A DNA stretch of 64,000 nt from NCBI RefSeq assembly GCF_009389715.1, contig NW_024068011.1, forward strand, positions 238,138 through 302,137, given 5' to 3'. The position numbers were made by a program, and so were the translations under genes. Source of the stretch: Phoenix dactylifera. Taxonomy: Eukaryota > Streptophyta > Magnoliopsida > Arecales > Arecaceae. Shown piece after piece: positions 49,301-60,035 of the stretch (position 1 is its first letter; each line of letters begins with the position of its first letter). The notes beneath the pieces were generated by a model. That model was not told the origin of the DNA. It ran no database searches and was given only the letters and a program-made list of their open reading frames with translations.

Positions 49301-51086
49301 AACTTTAACTTTATATGTCAAGAGATCATCGCCCTCAATAAAGAATCAACTTTATGGATTCACCAGTTGCTTAAATTCGATAAAACTAGACAAGGTACAA
49401 ATAAGACTATCAAAAAAACATCACAAAATAGATTGCATAAGTCTAAATCTAACCAAAAAGGCCAATTTGAAAACCTAATTCCAGCTGACACCCAACAATG
49501 AGACATCAATTGATTCACTTCATAAAACTTCACAATCAAAGCATTATAGAATCAAGGGAGCTTCTTGAATCCTTTACTTATCTTTCAGCTTGGACATATT
49601 ATTAAAGGTGTTAAACTTAGGTTAAACATTGGTATCAGAGGACCACAGAGTTTAAGATGGAAGGGTGTTTACAATGATTGTGAAAAATAAAAATGAACAA
49701 AAAAAAGGGCCAAGAGCCAAAAGTAGTGTCAGAAGTGAGGAATAACAAGATTCTCAAAGGTAGATTTAGGAGGAACATGATGAACTGATAATTGTTATAC
49801 ATGATAACAAGAATCTTTCTTCAACAACCAGCTTAACAATGGCAAATCTAGGTGAGCAAGGGAAACCCTACGAAGCAACTAACCTCATACAAGATCAAAC
49901 TTAGCAAATTGGACCCAAGTACTAAAGTAACGGCTCTTGAATAATGCCAAAGACAGAAAAAGGTGCATAGAACTCTTGACTTGGCTGCATTCCTTGCTAA
50001 GAAAAATAAACATGCTGGCAACTAATACTATTAACTTGACTTGATACATAACAACCAGAACCAGGTAACAACTTCTATCAGATGAGCAGTCATATTATCG
50101 TATAGAAAATGAGGTGAATTTGATAATTATTAGCCAGCATAATAGCTCCAAATGTTCATTGCATGATATTGGCCGTTGCAGCAACAAATCATCAATCCGG
50201 TAACACAGGTTATTTCCATTCCTGCATATGTTTAAAATCTCCTGATTTATATTATGTCATCAACAAGCTATATATCACTTATGAAAAGTCAAATAAATCC
50301 CAATAACTATCAACAATGTTAATTTGGACTGCAGTTTGCTGTAGGATGCTGAAAAGCTGAATAAAGAAACATTTTCAAGCATTATCAACCAGTGTATTTA
50401 GAGGGCCTGACTTAGTAGCTAAACTAAGAAAACAACACACGGTTGCATTAAGGGCCAGTCAAAGTCTCAACTCGGGCTTTGGTATTCAATCCATAAACAA
50501 TAACTGGAATTTGGCGACAATCTCATTAACACTGTAAAGAGGGTACCGGAACCGTAAAATTCAGTGGCCAACGTCATCAATAAACGGGTTGACCTTCCTT
50601 CGACAATCTAATTAGCAACGGTGTTATGGATCTTCCGTCACAAATTCCACCTGTTTGCCCCCAGGCATCACTGTTCTCATTCTCAACCCTTCCGCACAAA
50701 GTTCAAACCCCATTCTTTATCTCAACCACCTCCCATCTTTTTTCCAGATATCACAACTACTTGATCATATTAAACGAAACCCCTCCAATAAACTTCCATC
50801 CGCTTTAATTGAATCAGTCTTCAGCTCTCCCTACCTTACAGAGATCAAAGCAAGAAACTAATCCAGAATCGATCCCAATTCAAATAAAGAAAATAATTTA
50901 CTTTCGTGTTACATAAAGTCGCTATCAGAATCTGTTAGTAAATCAAAATGTCCAAAAAGCAAAGCAAGAATTCGAAAGATTGAGATCCTTACCGGAGTCG
51001 CAGTAAACCCTAGAATTTGGGGAGGTGTTGGAGCCCGGAGCGGCTCGCGAGCGTTTGAGAGACGGTTTACAATACCGAGGCTCCAT
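43393..51086 (-). CDS. Uncharacterised 537-aa protein, 9 exons, with duplicated exon
   Basis: I do not recognise the family. Exons on -: 51086-50993, 48606-48586 (21-bp microexon), 47988-47878, 46809-46675, 46500-46381, 46264-46145, 44665-44560, 44449-44422, 44271-43393; phases agree and the first six introns are all phase 1. Basic motifs KRSR (11-14) and SRRKKVK (41-47) suggest a nuclear protein. Residues 121-200 are two 40-aa repeats sharing TCK-D--KS-LP and RS-FTPA. Residues 212-236 form a likely charged helix (EKRRKLLQLALQALSLEIDEL). The 292-aa last exon has no known domain. An in-frame ATG 38 codons upstream (51200) exists; 51086 is preferred because the upstream text is not protein-like. 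Exon calls rest on splice signals and phase only. Confidence 0.7.
45388..45732. mobile_element. Possible Tourist-like MITE
   Basis: Lies in intron 6 of the uncharacterised gene. Ends GGCCCTATCTGG and (inverted) GGGCCTGTTTTA resemble each other and the usual GGGCCTGTTTGG terminus, and TAA flanks both sides (45385-45387, 45733-45735). The inverted repeats are imperfect. Confidence 0.4.
46145..46500 (-). repeat. Tandem coding exon duplication
   Basis: Exons 46500-46381 and 46264-46145 are each exactly 120 bp, phase 1 to phase 1, with donors GTGAGC and GTGAGA and a 116-bp intron between. The peptides share about 20 of 41 residues. Because the exons are symmetric, copying one or skipping one keeps the frame. 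Confidence 0.85.
46985..47225. repeat. GCATGG/CCAGCATG-rich dispersed repeat
   Basis: Lies in intron 3 of the uncharacterised gene. Short words such as GGCATGGTG, CCAGCATG and GCCATGGTGCC recur within it. Similar text appears in pTAC3 introns at 10600-10665 and 14540-14720, so it is probably a dispersed repeat family. Frames across it are not genes. Confidence 0.5.
48607..50992. other. Intron 1 of the uncharacterised gene
   Basis: A 2.4-kb intron. Near 49630 the text TTGGTATCAGAGGACC resembles an LTR-retrotransposon primer-binding site, but no LTR could be delimited. Nothing else was recognised. Confidence 0.45.
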
Positions 51087-52905
51087 CGTTCTCCGCCAAC
51101 TCGAATGACCCTTTTGCGCGCCAAAAAAAAAGAGAGCTCTGAGATCCAGATTGAGTCGGTCAGGGTTGGGGATACTTTTTCCCGAATTATCAAAAATCAC
51201 AAATCCAGATAATCAAATTAACTAAGAATTAAAAAATAGTTATGTAACTTACCTGCTGTTTTATTCACAGCTAATTGAGAAAATCAAGGATTAAGAATTA
51301 ATGATTTTATGTTATCCAAAAGGATCACTAGATACATTGTGAATTAGCTCACTAAATTGAATTATGTGTAAAAGCTTCCAAAAACTATAAATTCCCCATG
51401 TGACATTTAATTTTAGTGTATTTTTTGTTGAATTAACTAATTTTTAGAGATTATTGAGGGTGTGCACCATCCTTAAAAGGATTTACTGCACCCCAATGAT
51501 ATTTAGGTTTAATGACATTTCAGTTTCAAAGTAAGTCGATCAGAATAAAAGTTTCATTTTCAAATAAAATTTTGGTCGAGTGTATTTTCAAATCTAGAAG
51601 AAACTAGGCAATGAAACTAGGCATTGCAACATCAATCAAAGTTGGTACGATATTGAGATTTAGCTCTGTAATGATTTTATGTTTTCTGTAATATTTTTAT
51701 CCATTTATTTTAGTAAACTTCTAATCTTTTGTAACTAAAAGAAGAATTCAATTCAAATTTGGGGACTCAGATCTCATTAGCATAAAAAAAATTATTGTAA
51801 CTTGATATTATCACATTAATGAAAGCAAAAATGGTCTATAACCTTGCTTTGAGTGGCTTGAAAGAATTACATCGCTCTCTTTGATGAAATTACCATATTT
51901 TGTTGTTGATAATAATTTTTGCATACATTTTATTTTTGCTTTTCCTTCTATATAATCTATTTAGGAAACAGAAAATGGCCCACGTGTGCTAGCATGCTGG
52001 ATTAACTCAATTGACGAATGTGTGTATGTCAATTATCAATTGATGAGCAATTAAGAATCAAATTATGTGGATTCAATGCCTTATATAAGAGGGCTGCGCA
52101 ATTGCAAGATCTCAAGTGGTAGTGATGGCTAGAGCAATTGACAAAATAAGAACAACAAAATTTTTAGTTGAAAAATAAAGATGAGTATTTGAAACATCAT
52201 TCATATAAAATAAAATATAAAATAAATCTAATCTCAAAGTATAATCACATTTCATCTTTTACTTTTGAAACAATAGTCACAAACTAGGTATGTGAGAGCA
52301 ACTTATTTGGCAATGAAGAATTACAATGCAGAAAAATATTAGTAAAACATATACTATTTTAAGAAATAATAGGCCAGGGAAAAAAGAATGATCAAAAACT
52401 TTTTCAATCATTCAAATAACATTGCTAGAGTTTAGAACATTAGAAGAATACGGCATTACATTATAAGATAAAATGGAGTCACAGAATATAACGCACCTAT
52501 TAATGCATCTCACAATGTATAAGTATGAAGCAGTAGGTTATTGCAAACAGCTGAATGTAAAAATAAAAGCTATCTTTCTCCATGTCGTCAGCCTTTGTCC
52601 AAATATCCATTTGGCAATGTGGACCAAGGTCAAAGTCATTATTTTGTGATATAAAGCATGAAGAGAAATATCAAAGTGGAACTTATCCACTGATCCTATT
52701 GACTTGATCGATCAACTGATTTGTTAGAAACACAAAGTATTTTGAAATCATAATTTTCAGCCAATTTAATCAAGACCAACTCATGGCAAAGTATTGGCCA
52801 AGCCACTCCGACTTTGCCAAGTTTTGATACAGATAGCTAAATTTGGAGTCGAAGTCAAAAACTAAAATTGCTTATTTTTAATGAATAGAAATGGAAAGAA
52901 CTGAG
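51087..52905. other. Intergenic, no gene seen
   Basis: AT-rich sequence with no conserved reading frame, RNA gene or delimited element. The first 100 bp or so should contain the promoter and 5' UTR of the uncharacterised gene. Confidence 0.5.
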
Positions 52906-52908
52906 GGC

Positions 52909-53181
52909 ATTTTTGGTCAGGAGGAGTTGGGCTCTGAAATGAGAATAAGAATAACTCCCGTTTCAACTTTTTGATTAGAGAAGTCTCATTCTCATTCTAA
53001 TTTCAAAGAAAAATAGAAATACCCCAATCTCCCAAAATCCAATCTTGACTTTTTCCTACTATTCAAATCTCATTCCGATCCCAATTCCAGTCACAAACCT
53101 AATACGTCTGAGAATATAGCCATTTTGATTCCTATTCTGAACCATTCCGATTCCGATTCTAATTCCGGTTGCGAACCAAAT
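52909..53181. mobile_element. Possible hAT-like MITE
   Basis: The left end GCATTTTTGGTCAGGAGG and right end (inverted) GCATTTGGTTCGC are partly matching. The interior is rich in CATTCTCATTC and CCGATTCCGATTC words seen in monocot MITEs. No clear target duplication. Confidence 0.35.
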
Positions 53182-54280
53182 GCAAATGATTCAAGTCAGA
53201 TCAGGTGGCCTGCAAGATTGAACACTAGGTTACCATGCCTTTGGAAAGCAAGGTTGATTCTTTTTATTCCTCAGCTCTCTCTCATCTTGTGAGGGTGTAA
53301 TTATAAGCATATGAGTACTCCTCTTATGCTGATACCATCTTTCTTTCTAAAAGAACTATCCAGCCAAGATTCATGTACACTGGTTCAGTGACCTGGAAAA
53401 GGTCATCATGTATGCTTTGAGGAAGCTTATTATCGTGTTAGATGCAATGGTTTAACACTGGATTTTTCAATTTGAAGACTTGATATCAAGTCATTAACTT
53501 TTCTGTCATTTCTATATTTTGGAGGATGACCATGAGTTTTATTTTAAACATGTACTAATTTTTTTTTCAGCACTATCTTATTTTTCAGGGCTGCCAATAT
53601 ATCAGGCTTGTCCAAGATGCCTGAGTGATCTGACCTAACAAACTGGGTCAGGCCAATTTTAGGCCTAACTCAGTTTTAGCCCAAACAAACTCAAAAGGAC
53701 CCAGAATCTAGTCGGGCTTGGACCCATTGACATATCTATTATTTTTAAATTAAACATTTGCTTTCAATATGTGTCCAATCTTAAATCATACCAGTGCCAG
53801 AGAATGGCCAATAAGAATAAACGACCAGTTGAAACTCTTCCAAATCTTGCTACTTGTTTGGGACCTGATTTGTATCAGCCTTTAACCTAAAGCGTATTGA
53901 GTATGTATAGATCACCCTTAGAACTGACAGACCTCATGACATCTTATCTATTCCAGCCCTAACACAGATATAGAACTGAATTCTCTGATGGTCTAGCTCC
54001 TTACATGCTTTCAAGTTGAGGGGTATTAGAATGGTCCTCACCTATGAACGGAGGGTTACCTCATTGGTCATACCCCTTGGCCTAGTAGTTTGGTAGAATT
54101 CACATCTTCGCATGTCAAAAAGTAAAAAGAAAAAAAGAATGGAAACTCTATAAAAAATAGAAGGAAAAAAAAGTATGCAAAGAGCTAGAGTGATAACCAT
54201 CGTAATAAACATGTAAAGAACTAAGACCGACCTTTAGGTTTTACACCATCTAAGTTAGGCATGCCACTAATGGAAAGTGG

Positions 54281-54525
54281 GCAATCGCCTTTCAAGATCT
54301 CTATTTGTTTGGTCTAGGTCTGGATCCACAGCCGTGCTCCTTTTGTACTGTACAACTCTCGGCCATCATGACAGATGGCTGTCAAATAGAATGCAGCAAG
54401 TCATATTGCTTTACATGCTATATACAATGCATCATTTTTGAATGCTAGAAAACAACAATAAAATTGGCAATCGCCTTTCAGGATCCCTATTTGTTTCGTA
54501 TCCATATCCATAGTGCACCATTTTT
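54281..54525. repeat. Local direct repeats
   Basis: GCAATCGCCTTTCA with CTATTTG downstream occurs at 54281 and 54467. A TTTTTGAATGC-like unit also recurs within the same stretch. Confidence 0.7.
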
Positions 54526-54842
54526 GAATGCCAGAAGGCAATCCATAATTCCATATCCATAATTTGAATGCCAGAGGGCTATACAACTCTCTATAGTACA
54601 AAACATGCATCAAGAGGATTTCAACTAGTTTGTTTCCACCTATAAATGGCAAACGAACGGCTGCTCGAAGGATTACCAATTTTGTGAAATTCATTCATTA
54701 TTGGATAGCAAACCAGTTGCTGGTCCGGAGCTTCCTACCTATGTGAATCCTGGTTTACTAGTTAGATGGCAAACAACTAGGCACAAATGGGATTCTCTAT
54801 TGCATGAGTTCTTGTGCACTAGTGAATGGGTAGCTGCCCATG

Positions 54843-55183
54843 CCACCAAGATGGTATCCTAGTGATAAGAGGACGATAATTCCGCCCAAGTTGCTCGGGT
54901 TCGAAACGCGCGGACGTCGATTAAATTAGGGGACCGGATGTCCCACGCCCGGATGACTTGCTGGTGGTTATGTTTTTCTTCCACTTGTACCAAGATGGCG
55001 CTGGGGTGACGTACCTATACGTGAGGCGGTGAGCCCACGGGTCAGGGAAGGCACGCGAAATCTGCGACCTGTATCGAACATTTTCTGGTAGAAGGGGGGC
55101 CTAGTGGGAGCTGCTACGCGGGTGGGCTGGTCCCTCCCCCTCCCCTCCTATCTTCCACCCAAAAAAAAAAAAAAAAAAAAAAA
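54843..55183 (+). mobile_element. tRNA-derived SINE with target duplication
   Basis: A 341-bp element flanked by an exact 14-bp duplication GGTAGCTGCCCATG (54829-54842 and 55184-55197). Near the 5' end are an A-box-like TAGTGATAAGAGG and a B box GGGTTCGAAACG. The 3' end is a run of about 23 A. This is a complete non-autonomous retroposon layout. I do not recognise the family. Confidence 0.85.
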
Positions 55184-55199
55184 GGTAGCTGCCCATGGG

Positions 55200-56527
55200 A
55201 TTACCCTTCACATGAATTGTGATGAATTGGTGAATAACGAATGGACGGCCACCCGATGCTTCTTGTATGCATGAATTTTGGAGCCCTGGTGACGAATGGA
55301 CGTGCTCGTGAATCGCAAATGGCAGCCACCATGGGATTTCCATGCACAACTGGACATTTAAGACCTAACAACCATTTTGTTTCTTGGAGCACATATGTTT
55401 AATTGTTTCTCTCCTTTTCTTTTAGTTTTTGTATACAAGCAAAATTAATTCAAAAGATTTGGCTATGCAGAGTGATGAACTACTACGTTTAACTAGCAAG
55501 AGCAAAATTTGATGTGAGAATTTCCTTGCTACCACCTTGTGTGTTAGGTAAGTATTTCCCTATTTACCATGGTGTATGGTGAGAGCTGTATGGATGGCCT
55601 TGTCTACTTTATTTTTAATATAAAGTGAAAATGACCAACTACTGGCAATGCTCGGGGATTATAAAAGATTAGAATATTGATCATTAACATCCATCTAAGG
55701 TACCAAGGTTTGGTTTCCAGAAGGTATAGATTTTTTTTTCATTAAAAATTCATTAATCATATATTTTAATATGTTTCAGAAAGTTATGGGCTTCTTGCTG
55801 GTGTTAAATAACAAAACTCAAAAGTATTGCTGCAAGTAGACTAATTCACAACCACCGCAACAAGCAGTCCATTGACTATTATTAGCATTGCGATTACCCG
55901 AACGGGGTCCTGCTATGTTATTTGAAAACTAAAGACTTCAGATTTAAGTCTCCAATAATACATCTTGAAGAATTTGAACCTCGATAACTATAGTATTAGG
56001 TGATCGCTCTCGCAACTCTCTCAAAAGAAACTCCCATCTTAGTTATACTTATCATAAACAATGATTAGGTAATACTATAGGACTAAGTATAACCAAAAGT
56101 GATATTATAGTGAATGTTAAAATGGTGAAGAATTTTGAGATCAATAATATGCTCAAATTTTGTCATGATATAATGTAATATGTTATAAGGCAAATGTTTG
56201 GAATTGATCATGATATATGTTGGAGACCAAAGCTTGAAGCCAGTCACAGTTTTCCCTTGCATGAGCCACGCGCATGCATCGTAAAGCAAATCTTTTTTTT
56301 TTAAGATCCTTATGAGAATGAGTAATGCTAAATACTTTTGACTAGAAACGAGCTTGATCAAAGGTGTAGCTAAATACGTTCATGTCGTTTACTAAGAATT
56401 TTAGAGGGGGGGGAATGGGAACATTGCGGCCCCATCGGTCTGGCCGGTTTGACCGGAGGCACGACCAAAGAAGCATAGCACGCACAGGCGCAGAAGATCA
56501 CCTTGAAATCACACCGCCGGCCGTTGA
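55200..56527. other. Intergenic, downstream of the UGT
   Basis: No gene seen. Composition is AT-rich until about 56400, where GC rises into the UGT 3' end. Confidence 0.5.
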
Positions 56528-57953
56528 TCAGCGCAATCGAAGCGTCTGAGCACCCACCACCTCCACGAACTCATCCAGTGCCCTCAGCGACGCCCCCTTG
56601 ACCCCGCCGGACTCCGACACCGCCGCCTCCAGCTCCGCCGCGACCTCCCTCGCCCTCCGTCGTATGTCCCTCCCCTTCTCCCCCTCCTCCATCAACTCCG
56701 CCACCGCCGCCGCCGCCTCCGCCGCACTCCCCACCTCCATGCACACCCCGAGCTCCTCCTTCATCAGCTTCGCGTTGCAGAACTGCTCGCCCCCCAGTGG
56801 CCACGCGATCACCGGCACCCCGTGCCGCATGCTCTCCAACGACGAGTTCCACCCGCAGTGGCTCACGAACGCCCCCGTCGCCGCGTGGGCTAGAATCTCG
56901 ATTTGCGGGACCCAACCCCTGACCACCAGTCCGTCTCCCTCTCCCACGACCCCTTCCGGCGCCTGGTCCGCCGCCGGCGCCGCCCAGAGGAACGGCCGCC
57001 CCTGCCCCTCCAGCGCCGCTGCAAGAGCCGCCGCCTCCCCGGCCGGCAGCCGGTTCTGCGATCCGAACGACACGTACGCCACCGACCCCCGCGGGTGCCG
57101 GTCCAGCCAAGCTCGGCAAACCGGCTGCCGGGTCGGCGGCGCCTCCGTCCTTCACGCCGCGGCCGGCGGGAGGCTTCGGCGCGGCGGCGAAGAGGGGGCC
57201 CACCGCGAAGACAGGCAGGCCGGAGGAACTAGCCCAGGCGTCGAGAAAGGGCTTCTCGAGGGCGTCAGCGGTGTTCCAGAGTGCGGCGCCGGAGCCGCGG
57301 GCAGAGATCGGCTTGGCGGCGGACGAAGACGGCGGGTGGAGTGGTCGGGGGAGGCGGCGGAGAGCATGTTGCGGGAGAGCTGAGAGCGGCGGACGGCGAC
57401 GCCGGGGAGGTCCGGGACGGCGAACTCGTCGGCGTCGGAGGCGGCGTGGGGGAGATAGCTCCAAATATAATTATAAATCGACATGGCGAAGGGCCCGGAG
57501 GTGTAAAGGACGGCGTGGAAGACGCCGAGGGATTGGGCAACGGGGACGGTCCAGGGGAGGAACATGTCGGCGATGACGCAGAGGAGGGGAGGGTCGGCGC
57601 CACCAGCGCCGGCGGCGGAGAGGTCGGAGAGGAGGCGGTGGAAGTGAGGTTGGAGGGAGTAGGTGGCGTGGTTGAAGGGGGTAACGAGGTGGGCGGGGAG
57701 GGCGAAGGTGGTGTCGGCGTCGGGGGGGAGGCCATGGTCGGAAGGGCGGAAGGGGATGGCGGCGAGGCGGAGGGAGGGGAAGAGGTCGTGGGGGAAGAGG
57801 CGGCGGAGGTGGGGGAGGTTGCCGGTGGTGGGTGACGAGGGTGAGGGTGAGACCGGGGTGGCGGGCGGCGAGGAGGCGGGCGAGGTCGAGGCAGGGGTTC
57901 ATGTGGCCCTGAGCCAAGAACGGGAACAGAACTATGTTCCCTTTCGCTGCCAT
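56528..57953 (-). pseudogene. UGT-type glycosyltransferase with three frameshifts
   Basis: Family 1 glycosyltransferase, which moves sugar from UDP-sugar onto small molecules in the cytosol. The start MAAKGNIVLFPFLAQGHMNP carries the catalytic His (17). ADMFLPW holds the likely catalytic Asp. The C-terminal PSPG box begins WVPQIEIL, contains HCGWNS and ends at GGEQ. The length, 1426 bp or about 475 codons, is normal, but the family sequence jumps frame near 57815-57835, 57325-57345 and 57118-57150. No stop interrupts the open parts. GC content is far above the flanks. It most resembles the UGT92 group, a guess from the N-terminus. Either a young pseudogene or sequencing indels in GC-rich runs. 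Confidence 0.8.
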
Positions 57954-58082
57954 CGTCGACGCTCGAGAAACGAAGAGCTGAGGCGGAAAACAGCGGAGCC
58001 TTCTTCCAGGGAACTTTACACTCATCACAGAGAGTATAAGAGTTTTGTGCGTAAGTGCAACGTAACCATTCATTAGGGTATA

Positions 58083-58102
58083 TTCCATGATACATCATGG
58101 AA
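58083..58102. promoter_or_regulatory. Palindrome upstream of the UGT
   Basis: Nine-base arms TTCCATGAT / ATCATGGAA separated by AC, about 130 bp upstream of the UGT start. It could be a dimeric protein site or chance. Confidence 0.3.
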
Positions 58103-58389
58103 AGTTATATTTTTCTTTTTGTATTTAAATGATATTAGTAGATGATGAAAAGGTGATTTTGCTGGATGATGCATTTTCTTATCGAGACTGATATTTTTAA
58201 AGGATCGGGCCTTTTCACATGTCTGGTTGTCCATTTAATATTTTTTAAAATCCTTTCTTTTTTTTAAGATCTAGGGTCACTACATAACAAGGTCAAATTG
58301 TCCTTACTGATGCCTCAGTTTTTTTTAAGGTATTTGTTGTTCATTACTCGCATGGAATACGTGGCAGAGTTGCTCACTAGGGCCGGCTT

Positions 58390-58690
58390 CTATTAAAGAA
58401 AAAGTGAGAATGTCGCAATCTATGATCTCATCCAAAAAGATTAGGTCACATACTCTTCTTTGTGTGAGCTCTAACATCCTCGTGCGGCTAAGAGATTAAA
58501 TCTTATCAAATCTAATCATAAGTACTAGGATCAGTCTGTGGTCAGCTTCAATAAAACTATGCTGCAGACTGCAGTGTCTCCTACTCTATGTAGGCTATGA
58601 GGTCGGATTTGCTCTAATATCATTTGTCACAATTCAAAATCTCATCCAAAAAAATTATGTAAAATATATTATATAAATTTTTTAGCTTTA
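58390..58690. repeat. Retroelement-like fragment with internal direct repeat
   Basis: ATCTCATCCAAAAAGATTA (near 58426) recurs as ATCTCATCCAAAAAAATTA (near 58638) about 212 bp on, followed by related AT-rich tails. It looks like a dispersed-repeat fragment. Confidence 0.45.
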
Positions 58691-59079
58691 TATAAATATC
58701 CAAGAACTATTTGATGTATAATCGTTGTGGAGCTATATATATACATCCGCATGGAGAGAAAACTAGGATGTGTTTATGTGGCTGGCAAATGAAGGAAAGG
58801 CTAGGCTCAAAGTGGTCTGCATTTTGCACATCTAATGCAGGGACTATCGATCATCCACCATTAACTAGCCCTTCATCAAAGGCATCTGGCGTGTTTGAGA
58901 GACTCGAAGGGAGACCAGCCACTCTTAAATCACTTGGGACAAGCTCGGGGTCCAAACGGGCTTCTAAGAATTATTGAAAAATATTGCCTACTACTATATT
59001 ATGATTATAAAATTGTGTTATAAAAGAATAATCTACTAAAATATATTAAGAAAATTGAAAAAACTTTTCCTAGATTGAG

Positions 59080-59800
59080 GTGTATGATACATATTGTCCA
59101 AAAAAACATGATTCGCTCCCTATGTGCGGATTTATGGCGATCTCGTTCCCAAGGTATAACAATCCGACTCAGCCTAATGCTTCTCTAATGAGCACAATCG
59201 CTAAGAAGGCAGTGACCTAAATGACTCCTTTAGATGCCCAGAAAAGAAAAGAATAGAAAATAGAAAATTAAAGGGTGGAAGAACTCTGCCTGTGGAAGAA
59301 ACTTTAGAAAAATTAAAGCACCAGTGAATGAGAGAGAGATCGGATTGTGTTGGAATAATCTTGGATGCTGGATTCAAAGCCTATTTATAGACTCTATTTA
59401 GGTGACCGAGGAGAGGCGATGGTTCCAAAGATACATAATATTTTGGAAATATTATAACTTTTCGGAAACCAATATTTCTCTTCCAAAGAGTCGCAACTCT
59501 TCTGAAAGAGGTATGTGACAAAATAGTATTTTAAAGCATTTAAACCAACTAAATATAGGGGATAAGAAAAATTTAAATCTTTTTAAAATTAAAACTTCAA
59601 CAATCTTCTACAAAAGATTTAAATTTTTAAAAATTATATAGTAGACTATCTGGGCAGCTTATACTGTGTAATGGTGAGGTGACCTATAGACTTGAACCTC
59701 GCTTAGTGATGATTGTATCCATATGAAGAAACCATAGTAGATTAGACCTTGAACTAGGTCCTTTATTTTAAATTTCTACTTATTACACATAGATCAATTG
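59080..59800 (-). mobile_element. Possible LTR remnant
   Basis: On the - strand a TATAAATAGG-like box lies near 59380-59395 in sequence of promoter-like character, and TTCAACAATCTTCTACAAAAG follows near 59596. Limits and family are unknown. Confidence 0.3.
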
Positions 59801-59989
59801 AATCTTTATGCGGTCAGCACCATTTTAAGACCTTGTGCTTAGTACCTTGATTTTTTATTAGAAATTTGTTATTTGTTGGGAAATGTTATTCTTGTAAGGA
59901 CATGTTCAAACTCAGTCTTCATAATAATAAGTATCTCCAAATTTTGCTTATTAAAAAAAAAAGTCTAAACTTGATTGTACTAGAAATTG

Positions 59990-60035
<46 letters not shown>

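Noticed and set aside
49625..49660. LTR primer-binding site near TGGTATCAGAG
   Set aside because: No LTR end or second LTR could be found next to it; noted only in the intron entry.
54843..54930. Possible tRNA gene
   Set aside because: A and B boxes are present but no cloverleaf forms; the 14-bp target duplication and A tail show a SINE.
56571..58098. Several long frames on both strands around the UGT
   Set aside because: Proline-, arginine- and glycine-rich shadows of a GC-rich gene. Parts of three minus frames belong to the UGT itself.
58711..58977. 88-codon frame on +
   Set aside because: No recognisable domain, no splice or family support, set in repeat-rich intergenic DNA.
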